This document shows positions 45,439 to 54,700 of a stretch of DNA of 64,000 nucleotides, piece by piece (the stretch's first letter is position 1; every line of letters starts with the position of its first letter). The notes under the pieces were generated by a model. It saw only the letters and a list, made by a program, of their open reading frames with translations, was not told the origin of the DNA and made no database searches. The translations under genes and the position numbers were made by a program. This stretch comes from Bacteroidaceae bacterium (lineage in GTDB: Bacteria; Bacteroidota; Bacteroidia; Bacteroidales; Bacteroidaceae): contig JAFSAT010000025.1 of NCBI GenBank assembly GCA_017442185.1, positions 102,081 to 166,080 on the forward strand. The letters are read 5' to 3'.

Positions 45439-48249
45439 TTATTTAACCGTCAGTTTCTCTTTGAGATACTCTCCTGTGTATGAACGGGGGCAGCGTGCAA
45501 CCTCCTCGGGCGTTCCTGTGGCTACAATGTTACCGCCATTTTCTCCGCCCTCAGGGCCGAGGTCTATAAGGTAGTCGGCACATTTTATCACATCCATATT
45601 ATGCTCTATTATCACAAGCGTGTGTCCGCGTTCAATCAGTCGGCGGAAACTGTCGAGCAACTTCTTTATGTCGTGAAAATGAAGTCCTGTGGTAGGTTCG
45701 TCAAATATGAACATTGTGGGGCGGTCGCTTTGCAGGCTCAGGTAGTAGGCAAGTTTCACTCGTTGATTTTCGCCACCCGAGAGTGTCGACGATGATTGTC
45801 CGAGCTTTATGTATGCAAGACCCACATCTTGCAACGGTTGCAGGCTGTTGGCAATGCGTGTCTGTCCATGCTCTTGGAAAAAGTTAATTGCATCGCCCAC
45901 TGTCATCTCCAAAATGTCGTGTATGTTTTTCCCATGGAATGTAACCTCGAGCACATCGCTCTTGAATCGTTTGCCATGGCAGGCTTCACACTCCAATCTA
46001 AGGTCGGCCATGAATTGCATCGACACATTTATCTTGCCCTCGCCTTTGCACTCTTCGCATCGTCCGCCCTCGGAATTGAATGAGAAAAATCCTGCTCCGA
46101 AGCCCATCTGTTTGGCAAGCGGTTGTTGTGCAAACAGGTGGCGTATATCGTCGTACACTTTGAGGTAGGTGACAGGGTTGGAGCGCGACGATTTTCCTAT
46201 CGGGTTTTGGTCTACAAATTCCACGCCTGTCAGTTGTTTGAGTGCTCCTGTCACTGCGTCGCACTGTCCCGGCGCTTCGCCACTCTCGCCAAAATGGCGC
46301 TTTAACGAGCGATAGAGAATGTCGCGCACGAGTGTCGACTTTCCCGAGCCGCTCACGCCGCTCACCACGGTTATAAGGTTGAGCGGAATATCTGCATCTA
46401 TGCCTTTAAGGTTATTCTCGCGTGCCCCTTTTATGCTGATGAAATTCTTGCTTGTGCGGCGGTGTTTGGGGGGGGCTATTGTCTCTGTTCCCAGGAGATA
46501 GCGCACTGTGTAGCTGTTACATTCGGGGTCGAGGTTCTGCATGCTTCCTTTGAACACAATGTTACCGCCGTATGAGCCTGCTTTCGGGCCTACATCAATT
46601 ATGTAGTCGGCGGCGCGGATTATCTCCTCGTCGTGTTCAACCACCACCACTGTATTTCCAAGGTCGCGCAAGCGGTGAAGCACGCCTATGAGCCGCTCTG
46701 TGTCGCGGCTGTGCAGTCCTATGCTCGGTTCGTCGAGTATATAAAGTGAGCCTACAAGGTTGCTGCCCAATGATGTTACAAGGTTTATTCGCTGGCTCTC
46801 TCCACCCGAGAGGGTGTTGCTCAGACGGTTCATCGTAAGATAGCCTAACCCTACGTCAATCAGGCAGTCTACACGGTTTTTTATCTCGGCGAGTATGCGT
46901 TTGGCTACTGTTGCATCGTGCTCGTCGAGTGTGAGTGTGTCGAAAAATTCTTTTAATCGGGTTACAGGCATCTCCACAAGCTCGCTGATGCTTTTTCCAC
47001 CCACTTTAACGTAGCTTGTCTCTTTTTTCAAACGTGTGCCGTGGCATGTGGGGCAGATGGGTTTACCGCGATAGCGTGCAAGCATCACTCTGTATTGTAT
47101 CTTATACTGATTCTCGCGCACCATTTTGAAGAAGTTATCTATGCAGATGCTCTCGTCATATTCCTCTATGTATGGGCCTGTGTGCCACAGATAATCTTTT
47201 TGCTCTTGTGTAAGGTTGTAGTATGGCTCAAAGATTGGAAAATCGTCTTTTGGTGCACGCAGGCAAAATTCTCTTTTCCACTCGCCCATCTTGTCGCCGC
47301 GCCAGCAGAATACCGCGCCGTCGTAAACGCTGAGTGCCTTGTTGGGCACTACCAGATTTTCGTCTATGCCCACTATGCGGCCGAACCCCTCGCACTCGGG
47401 GCATGCACCAATGGGCGAATTAAAGGAGAACATCTGCTCCGTCGGCTCCTCGAATGTTATTCCGTCGGCCTCGAAGCGTATGCTGAATTTATGTGGCTTC
47501 TCCTCGTCCATGAATTGCAGCAGGCAGCTGCCGCCACCCTCGTAAAATGCTGTCTCGGCCGAGTCGAGCAGGCGGCTCACAGTCTCTTGCGAGTGCGACA
47601 CTGTGAGTCGGTCTATGAGCAGCAGTGGGGTGTCGTCTTTTTCGGGAGTATATTCTTCGATGCGCTTTATTTCGCCGTTTATGAACACTCGTGTGAAGCC
47701 TTGTTGCAAATAGACCGACAATTGCTCTTTTGTGTCGCGTCCTTTGCGCTTGGCAATGGGGGCAAGAAGCAAAAAACGTGTCCCCTCGGGGCGGCTCTTC
47801 ATGCAATCGACGAGGTCTTCGGGACGGTCTTTCTTCACTAATCTACCGCTCACCGGAGAGTAGGTTTTTCCTATGCGTGCATACAGCAGCTTCAGATATT
47901 CATAAATCTCGGTGGATGTGCCCACTGTGGAACGTGGATTTCTGTTGTTTACCTTTTGCTCTATGGCAATAGCCGGCGGTATGCCCTTTATAAAGTCACA
48001 TTCGGGCTTGTTCATCTGCCCCAGGAATTGCCGTGCATAGGCCGACAACGACTCCACGTAGCGGCGTTGCCCCTCGGCATAAAGGGTGTCAAATGCCAAC
48101 GACGATTTTCCCGAACCTGAGAGTCCTGTGATAACGACAAACTTGCCGCGCGGTATCTCCACGCTCACATTCTTTAGGTTGTTGACTCTCGCTCCTTGTA
48201 TTATGATGCAATCTTTCTCCTCCATCGGTGTGCAACAATCTTGTTTCAT
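45439..48249 (-). CDS. uvrA: Excinuclease ABC subunit A
   Basis: 936 aa from the ATG at 48249 (MKQDCC); a few residues longer reading to 48264 is possible, and a shorter one begins MEEKDC. UvrA finds bulky DNA lesions for nucleotide excision repair. Two ABC modules: first Walker A GLSGSGKSSLAFDTLYAEG, second GVSGSGKSTL; signatures LSGGESQRI and LSGGENQRVKLA; zinc-finger cysteines in CPECEGFG and CEECKGEG...CEACHG. Intact and of normal length. Transcribed convergently with the LtaS-like gene. Confidence 0.97.
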   Translation of the reverse strand: MKQDCCTPMEEKDCIIIQGARVNNLKNVSVEIPRGKFVVITGLSGSGKSSLAFDTLYAEGQRRYVESLSAYARQFLGQMNKPECDFIKGIPPAIAIEQKVNNRNPRSTVGTSTEIYEYLKLLYARIGKTYSPVSGRLVKKDRPEDLVDCMKSRPEGTRFLLLAPIAKRKGRDTKEQLSVYLQQGFTRVFINGEIKRIEEYTPEKDDTPLLLIDRLTVSHSQETVSRLLDSAETAFYEGGGSCLLQFMDEEKPHKFSIRFEADGITFEEPTEQMFSFNSPIGACPECEGFGRIVGIDENLVVPNKALSVYDGAVFCWRGDKMGEWKREFCLRAPKDDFPIFEPYYNLTQEQKDYLWHTGPYIEEYDESICIDNFFKMVRENQYKIQYRVMLARYRGKPICPTCHGTRLKKETSYVKVGGKSISELVEMPVTRLKEFFDTLTLDEHDATVAKRILAEIKNRVDCLIDVGLGYLTMNRLSNTLSGGESQRINLVTSLGSNLVGSLYILDEPSIGLHSRDTERLIGVLHRLRDLGNTVVVVEHDEEIIRAADYIIDVGPKAGSYGGNIVFKGSMQNLDPECNSYTVRYLLGTETIAPPKHRRTSKNFISIKGARENNLKGIDADIPLNLITVVSGVSGSGKSTLVRDILYRSLKRHFGESGEAPGQCDAVTGALKQLTGVEFVDQNPIGKSSRSNPVTYLKVYDDIRHLFAQQPLAKQMGFGAGFFSFNSEGGRCEECKGEGKINVSMQFMADLRLECEACHGKRFKSDVLEVTFHGKNIHDILEMTVGDAINFFQEHGQTRIANSLQPLQDVGLAYIKLGQSSSTLSGGENQRVKLAYYLSLQSDRPTMFIFDEPTTGLHFHDIKKLLDSFRRLIERGHTLVIIEHNMDVIKCADYLIDLGPEGGENGGNIVATGTPEEVARCPRSYTGEYLKEKLTVK

Positions 48250-48636
48250 TGTGCGAAAATACACAAAATTCCTCTATTTTGCAGTGTGCGAGTGTGAAAT
48301 GTACGTTAATTGTTTCACTGTGGGGGCGCTCTCGATGGCAGAGGGTAGGGTGATAATTCCTACTTTGATACAGATAATAGCGTGTTCATATGTTTCAAGA
48401 TTGAAAACTTTATAACAATATATTAAGGTATATCTTCAAAGGCTTAGTTTTCGGTGCAGTCCTTTTTAAGAATGTGCCTATAATCTGAAAAAGGTTACGA
48501 TGTTCTTTGCACCATTTATAGGGGCAAAACGTCGTTGAAGAAAAAAATATCGAAATTTTTGAAAATAATTCGCTTTTTATTTACGCAATAAACAAATGGT
48601 TATTACCTTTGTAGTGTAGTTAAAAACGAAGTAATA
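48250..48636. other. Divergent intergenic region uvrA / DUF5053 operon
   Basis: About 390 bp, increasingly AT-rich toward the right. It holds a -7 box TACCTTTG (48604-48611) with a partial -33 (TTTA at 48580-48583, 20 bp spacer) for the small ORF at 48637. No other coding frame or repeat was found. Confidence 0.55.
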
Positions 48637-48792
48637 ATGAAGAAAAAAAGAAAAAGCAAAGAACTAAAAGAGGCAGAAGAAGATTTATTATTCTACCTTG
48701 AGTATTACAAAAATTTCCCGGCAGGTTTCCAAAAGAATGTCGCCGACAAAGAAATTAAAGAACTCGAAAAGAAAATTAAAGAAAATCAGTAA
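48637..48792 (+). CDS. 51-aa lysine/glutamate-rich hypothetical protein
   Basis: A short frame beginning MKKKRKSKELKEAEEDLL and ending EKKIKENQ. It has a -7 box 26 bp upstream, an A-rich leader, and the DUF5053 gene 44 bp downstream, so it is probably real and co-transcribed. The sequence is mostly charged and helical with a central LEYYKNFPAGFQ segment. Codon use is A-rich, unlike the GC-richer genes to the left, suggesting acquired DNA. No function can be assigned. Confidence 0.6.
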   Translation: MKKKRKSKELKEAEEDLLFYLEYYKNFPAGFQKNVADKEIKELEKKIKENQ

Positions 48793-48799
48793 CAATCTT

Positions 48800-48824
48800 C
48801 CCCCTCTTTCCAAAAGGAAGGGGA
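48800..48824 (+). promoter_or_regulatory. Hairpin between the small ORF and DUF5053 gene
   Basis: CCCC-TCT-TTCC, AAAA loop, GGAAGGGG. It includes the purine-rich GGAAGGGGA before the DUF5053 start and could sequester it. Confidence 0.35.
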
Positions 48825-48836
48825 CTAAAAAAAGAA

Positions 48837-49241
48837 ATGACTATGACTACAATGTATGAAAAAATAAAAGATTTGGCAGCACAAAATAGAGTTGCTAAGA
48901 CTAAAGAAGAGAAAGAGAGAATAAACAAAAGTATGCTCCAATTACAGGAGGAAAACCCCGAAGAGTATGCTATGGCTCTTGAGAAGTTGATTAAAGAAAC
49001 ATCACAGCATATAGAGGATTTAAGCGTTGCCGAGCAGATGGGCGAGGTTACAAAAATTGTATCAATGTCATATATTGCAAAGGAGTATTTCGGCAAATCA
49101 AGAAGTTGGCTTTTTCAGAGATTGAATGGCAATACTGTAAATGGTAAACCTGCAACATTTACACCTGACGAGTTGCATACATTAAAAAATGCTCTATCGG
49201 ATATAGCAAAAAGAATAGGCTCAATAAGTGCAGTTCTTTAG
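48837..49241 (+). CDS. DUF5053 family protein with a helix-turn-helix-like core
   Basis: 134 aa: a charged helical N-terminus (TKEEKERINKSMLQLQEENPEEYAMA in parts) and a C-terminal signature SYIAKEYFGKSRSWLFQRL...NGKPATFTPDELHTL that matches the Bacteroidales DUF5053 family as I know it. The C-terminal part resembles a small helix-turn-helix. Several in-frame Met (48837, 48843, 48852) are possible starts. It ends at a strong terminator. Base composition is like that of the small ORF before it. Members are often found in mobile or accessory DNA; the role is unknown. Confidence 0.75.
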   Translation: MTMTTMYEKIKDLAAQNRVAKTKEEKERINKSMLQLQEENPEEYAMALEKLIKETSQHIEDLSVAEQMGEVTKIVSMSYIAKEYFGKSRSWLFQRLNGNTVNGKPATFTPDELHTLKNALSDIAKRIGSISAVL

Positions 49242-49262
49242 CACTTCGTTTTAACTACTGCC

Positions 49263-49299
49263 GCCCCCTAATAAGTTGAGCCGTTAGGGGGCATTTTTT
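49263..49299 (+). terminator. Terminator of the DUF5053 unit
   Basis: Nine-bp perfect stem GCCCCCTAA/TTAGGGGGC with a 12-nt loop, followed by ATTTTTTAT. A second hairpin (CCCTGCGTAG/CTATGCAGGG, 49307-49331) stands immediately after and may back it up. Confidence 0.88.
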
Positions 49300-49331
49300 A
49301 TAGTGTCCCTGCGTAGCAAGTCTATGCAGGG

Positions 49332-49687
49332 GGCTTTGTATTTAGCAAAAACTATATTTATTTTTTGTAGAAACAAGATAGAAGTTTTTTTTACGCATCA
49401 TCTGTGTTTAAAATTAATCCGTATCTCTTTTTAAGAGATATTGGCTTATTATGCAAAAATAGGTAAAATATTGCAAATAATACAATTATATCCGTAAAAT
49501 ATTATTACAAGCAATAATTTTCAGAACAAAAAAACTTTTTGTTTAAAAAAAACAGCAACACAAAAAGTTATAACATATTGGGAACATGCAATATAACAGA
49601 AAATAAATATCTCTTAAAAAGAGATATTTATTTTTCTTTCACTTATTATATTTTTTTGCATTATATAATCAATTAAATATCAACATT
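49332..49687. other. AT-rich intergenic region with twin hairpins
   Basis: About 350 bp of very AT-rich DNA ahead of the surface-protein cluster. It holds TATCTCTT-TTT-AAGAGATA (49422-49440) and a 16-bp stem with an AAA loop around the same octamer (49600-49634). No coding frame or convincing promoter was found; a leader promoter may be hidden in the AT-rich stretch. Confidence 0.6.
49600..49634 (+). promoter_or_regulatory. Long perfect hairpin upstream of the surface cluster
   Basis: A 16-bp perfect inverted repeat (AAAATAAATATCTCTT and complement) with loop AAA, followed by T-rich sequence, 54 bp before the ATG at 49688. It can work as a terminator/attenuator in the leader or as an operator. 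Confidence 0.5.
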
Positions 49688-50692
49688 ATGAATGTGTTTT
49701 TAAGAAAAATTTCTGTCGCGGTGTTATTGCTTGCGACAGTTTGCGCAGCTTCTGCCCGTTCGTGGCAAATTGATAACAATCCCAACCACAAGGCCGATTT
49801 TGTCGATATAAATGCAGCCATGGCAAGTGCCGAGGTTGTTGATGGCGACACACTCTATTTGGGTGCCGGATGCGTTATAAATACCAACCAAACGATAAGC
49901 AAAAGAGTGACAGTCATAGGTACGGGATGGGGGTATACCGATTCTCCTGCTGCTCCCGCAATGATTGACGCTGATGTTTATATAACGGCAAATGGTGCAA
50001 AATTGCTTAGTCTGTATGCACGAGGTAATGCACATGTCAGAGCAAGCAATGTTACTCTTGAGCGTTGCTTTATAAATACAAGCATATATCAAGATGTTAA
50101 TAACACCGTTGATAATGTGAAGATACTCTCATGCTGGACAGGATTAATTTACGGAAAAAGTGATAAATCTACAAAGTGGGAAATAAGAAACACATATGTG
50201 GATGCTTCTAATGGCATGGGAGCAATTTATTACTTGTATAACCCTGTTATAGAAAACAATTTCTTATCTAATCGTGATACTTATATTTTTCGCAATTGCA
50301 AGTATTCTATTGTAAAGAACAATATAATATTTGCTAATGGTACAACAAAAGGCATAATAGTATCAGATTGTGAAAATTCTGTTATAACATACAATGTGCT
50401 GCCACTCTCACCCGACTATGAGAGCAATTATCCCGGAAATGTATTTATAAACAGCATGAATCATGGTGTTGTAATTAAAAACAATGGTGGTGCAGCAAGT
50501 ACCGAAAAATTCCAACTGATTGAGGGCAGCCCTGCAATAGGTGCCGGCGAGGGTGGAATAGATTGCGGCGTGTTGGCCGGGGCGTATAAGTTTGTTCCCT
50601 ACGGTCGTCCAAGCAATATTCCTGTGATAAAAAAACTTGTGGTGCCCGACAGCCCCACAAATGGAGAGATAAATGTAACGATTGGCTTTTAA
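49688..50692 (+). CDS. Secreted right-handed beta-helix protein (paralogue 1)
   Basis: 334 aa with a signal peptide (cleavage at about AASA-R, residue 23). An N-terminal cap (FVDINAAMASAEVVDGDTLYL) leads to a parallel beta-helix made of short N-rich turns such as VIENNFLSNRDTYIFRN and IVKNNIIFANGT. The C-terminal end carries LIEGSPAIGAGEGG and PYGRPSNIP. These features match pectate-lyase-like or chondroitinase-B-like beta-helix proteins, but no catalytic residues are evident. It has no type-IX tail of the kind seen in later genes, so it may be a simple periplasmic or surface protein. A close paralogue follows 12 bp later. Confidence 0.8.
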   Translation: MNVFLRKISVAVLLLATVCAASARSWQIDNNPNHKADFVDINAAMASAEVVDGDTLYLGAGCVINTNQTISKRVTVIGTGWGYTDSPAAPAMIDADVYITANGAKLLSLYARGNAHVRASNVTLERCFINTSIYQDVNNTVDNVKILSCWTGLIYGKSDKSTKWEIRNTYVDASNGMGAIYYLYNPVIENNFLSNRDTYIFRNCKYSIVKNNIIFANGTTKGIIVSDCENSVITYNVLPLSPDYESNYPGNVFINSMNHGVVIKNNGGAASTEKFQLIEGSPAIGAGEGGIDCGVLAGAYKFVPYGRPSNIPVIKKLVVPDSPTNGEINVTIGF

Positions 50693-50704
50693 AATAAAAT
50701 TACT

Positions 50705-51736
50705 ATGGCTATGAAACAAGAACAGTTTATGCGTGCCACCATGCTTGTGGCATTTCTTTGTATCGCGGTAGTGGCAAGTGCACGCGAGTGGCACATAAAT
50801 AACAAACAGGGAATGCCTGCACATTTTGCCGATATAAATGCAGCCATGGCAAGTGCCGAAGTTGCAGATGGCGACACACTCTATTTGGGTGCCGGATGCG
50901 TTATTAATTCCAATCAAACGGTAAGCAAAAGAGTAACAGTCATCGGTACAGGATGGGGATACACCGATTCTCCGGCTGCACCTGCCAAAATTAACGGTAC
51001 AATAAAAATACAAGCTGAAAATACAAAAGTTATAGGTTTATATGTATCCGGGGAAATCTACATAGAAGCCGGGCACATTGTGTTGGAGCGTTGTTCAACG
51101 GATGCAAGTATATATCAGAATAAGAGCAATATCGAAAATGTGAAGATTCTGCAATGTAAAGTTCCACGAATATTATCTCATTATATTAGTGAAAATAGCG
51201 GATGGGAAATAAAAAACTGTATAATGAATTTCAGCCATTTTGCTGGTGGGTTCTCTATAGATGGTTTATTCAATGCGACAATAGAGAATAACGTTATGAG
51301 AAATGCTTCTACATACAACTCGGGTGTGTTGTTAAGATGCAGTTATAGTGTGATAAAGAACAATATAATGCTATGCCCTTACAATGCAAATTATTATATA
51401 AGAAGCTGTAGTAATAATACGATGTATAATAATGTGCTATCTGCTTCGAGTGGATACAGTGGCAATGTGTTGGCCGGTACCTCGGCGGATGTTAAGGCTG
51501 TGTTCAAATGCACAGGCTCTATTGAAAGTGGCGAGTATTTCTCCCTGATTGAGGGCAGCCCTGCAATAGGTGCCGGCGAGGGTGGAATTGATTGCGGTGC
51601 AATGGTGGGAGTGTATAAGTTTGTTCCCTACGGCCGTCCGCGCAATATACCCGTACTTAAAGAGGCGGTGGTGCCCTCAATGCCCACCGATGGCAAGGTG
51701 AAAGTTTCATTTAAAATAGAGAATCAGAATGAATAA
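50705..51736 (+). CDS. Secreted right-handed beta-helix protein (paralogue 2)
   Basis: 343 aa. The signal peptide covers about residues 1-27 (MLVAFLCIAVVASA); the start may be 50705 or 50711. It is a tandem duplicate of the preceding gene: the N-terminal cap and the C-terminal LIEGSPAIGAGEGG and PYGRP segments are nearly identical, while the central coils (SIYQ onwards) have diverged. Helix turns include ATIENNVMRNA and SVIKNNIML. No catalytic site is recognised. The stop overlaps the next gene's start by 8 bp, so it is translationally coupled to the EYFWD-repeat protein. Confidence 0.8.
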   Translation: MAMKQEQFMRATMLVAFLCIAVVASAREWHINNKQGMPAHFADINAAMASAEVADGDTLYLGAGCVINSNQTVSKRVTVIGTGWGYTDSPAAPAKINGTIKIQAENTKVIGLYVSGEIYIEAGHIVLERCSTDASIYQNKSNIENVKILQCKVPRILSHYISENSGWEIKNCIMNFSHFAGGFSIDGLFNATIENNVMRNASTYNSGVLLRCSYSVIKNNIMLCPYNANYYIRSCSNNTMYNNVLSASSGYSGNVLAGTSADVKAVFKCTGSIESGEYFSLIEGSPAIGAGEGGIDCGAMVGVYKFVPYGRPRNIPVLKEAVVPSMPTDGKVKVSFKIENQNE

Positions 51737-54700
51737 TATTGTCCGTTTCGTAATAAGGGGTGTGCACAATGCCCGGCTGTTACGCTGCGTTGCGATATTT
51801 GCACTGTTGCTGTGCGGCACTTCACGTGTGACGGCACAGATTCAGGTGGAATATTTTTGGGATGCAGACAATGGGCTTGGTAAGTGCACGCGCGTGAATG
51901 GCTCGGCTGCTGTGGGTGGCGAGCTTGATTTTAAAATTTCCACCGACGAGCTTTCCCCCGGTATTCACACGTTGGGAGTGCGTGCTTTTGTGCTCAGTGA
52001 TACGGCAAGCTACTTTTCACCCATAGTGTATTCTTATGTTGCCAAGGCTTGCGAACAAGAGATTAGCGCAATTGAGTATTTCTGGGACAACGACCCGGGG
52101 ATTGGTAATGCTACACGTGTGGCAGGTGGTACTGCAAAGTCGGGCGAGAGTGTTTCGTTTAAAATATCGGCAAAAGGGCTTTCTTCGGGTGTTCACACGC
52201 TGGGCATGCGTGCAAAGGGTGTCGGATGGTCGCCCACAGTTTATAAATTGGTGATTAGCGAGACTGCATCCGACGATTGTGCGCAATATATTGAGTACTT
52301 CTGGGACACCGACCCGGGATTCGGCAAGGGTATGCGCGAACTTTTGCAACCCAATGCCGAGGGCAACGACGTGTCGTTTGAAATTCCCACAACCGGCCTT
52401 GACGATGGTGTTCACACGCTGTGTGTGCGCACCAAAGGGCGTGCATGGTCGCCGCTCACATGCTATCTTGTCAGGGTAGAGGGTGGCGAGGCCTCTCTTA
52501 TTGATGATATTGAGTATTTCTGGGACACCGACCCGGGCTACGGCAAGGGTATAAAAGTGCCATTCGAGCAGGGCAGCTCGGTGAATATCTCAGAGTGGGA
52601 GCCTGATATTGAGGGTATGACGGGCGACCGCATCTTCTGTCTGCGTGCACATGCAGGCGGAGGATGGAGCGTTATCTATTCGGGCGAAATATCGTTCAGT
52701 GTCGAGGGACACTATACGTTGAACGAGCAACTTGCCGAGGATGCTAAGCGTAACTTCCGCTCGCTGAGCGAGATGTTTGCCTATTTTGTGGCACGCAGAG
52801 TGACGGCCGATGTTGCTGTTGAGGTGCGCGACGGTGCCACTTTTGCTTATGATGCCACCTCGGCCGAGGCTATGGGGCTGCTTGCCGGTGTTGCCGAAGA
52901 CCTCATAGAGTGCGGCGGTCGATTGAAATTTACAGCTGCATCGGCGGCAACGGTCTCTCTTACCGTACCCGAGGAGCAGTTGCCTCTTGCACTAAGGGCC
53001 GTTACTTACGTTGATTGCGAAAATGTGAAGCTGCTTGTTAACGGCGAGCAGTATGACTTCTCGTTGTTGGCATTCACCAAGGACGAGGTGTGTCCGGGAG
53101 GCAGCAGCGAGGCTCGCGAGTGGAGCACCATGAGCAGTGCGCTCACCGTAGAGTATAAGGCTGTTCCGCGCAACGGATGCCGAGTGACAAACTATATTGC
53201 CGTGGGTGTGGGCGACCTGCCTCCGATGCCTTTGGGCAACAGTGGCACGACAACCGATTATATTGATTATAATGTGACGCTTAAGAGAGAGGGTGTCGAG
53301 GTGCTGTCGTTTGTATACAGAATAACGGTTGGCCCGACGGTGGCGTCCAAGAGTGTGTCGTTCATACCTCCTACTCCTGCCGACGGTGCAATGGCCGACC
53401 CGGGAAAGGTTACCATTTATTGGAGTGCAGTGGGTGGTGCACAATCTTATCTTGTGGCTGTTGAGGCTGTGAATGAGGCAGACGGCACTGTTGTGTGCGA
53501 CACTGTTGCGCAGACTGCAACAAACTTCAATATCGAGGTGCAGACGGGATTCACCTATCGTTACAGCGTGAAGGCCTGCGGAAAATGCGACTCTACGGCT
53601 TATTTCACTCGCTCTTTGCCGTCATTCCGCACAAACGACGAGGATATTGCGGCACTAAGAGTGCTCTACAATGCTCTTGATGGCGACAGTTGGAAAAAAA
53701 GATGGGTGTTAGATGCCGAGACACTTATGTCGAAGAACTATCCGGGTGTCACATTCAACAGTGAAGGACGGGTGACAGCCATCGACCTTGCCAACTGCAA
53801 TCTGACAGGAGAACTGCCCTCCGAGGGCTTTGTGCTGCCGGCTCTTGCTTCGCTCAATTTGAGCCGTAATAATATCACGGGCGATTTGTCGTTGTTCTTG
53901 GATGAGTGCGCTTCGCTCACTGCGTTAAATATGAATTACAACCGTTTGAGTGTGCTTGAAAAGGCGTTGCCAAGCAGCATCACCAACCTACAAATGGGTG
54001 GGCAGTATTATTATCATACCGATTATGTTGATGAGCTTGCCTTGAACAATATTCTCATGGATAAGAATAATATGAGCGGTATTGTGGCAGGTGACTTTGC
54101 GTGGTATAATCATGCGGCAGGCAACTTCTCTGCTCGTCCCTATTTTGTGATATATGATGGGAACGACACTGACTTTGGCACTCAAATAGGACGCATAAAC
54201 TATTCCGAGGGATATTATAAGCTCACTTATCTGAATGGCGATTATACCCTTGCACAGAATAGCGAGACATTTATGATGTCCTATTCAAATGTTGCCAACT
54301 ATTCGATATATCCGGCGCGATTGAGCTTTGTCGAGGGTGATGCCAATATTGATGCTATATTAGATATTCTTGATGTTCAGCATACACTGAATTATGTGGC
54401 GAGCTTCGATGGTGCAAACGGATTCTTCAACCGTTCGGCGGCAAATCTCTTTGACGATGCTTTGCTGAATGTGCAGGATATTGTGGCTATGGTGAATCTG
54501 TTGCTCGAAGAGAATAACACTGCCTCGATGTCGCGCCGCAGAGTGACTGCACGCTCGCTCGATAATAACGCCGCAGATGTTTATATCTCTGTTGCCGAGG
54601 GTGTGATTAAAATTGCTTCGACACGCGAGGTTGCGGCGCTGGATATTCTTTTAGAGGGTGTCAAGGCCGAACAGGTTAAACAACTGCTTGGCAAGAAGAA

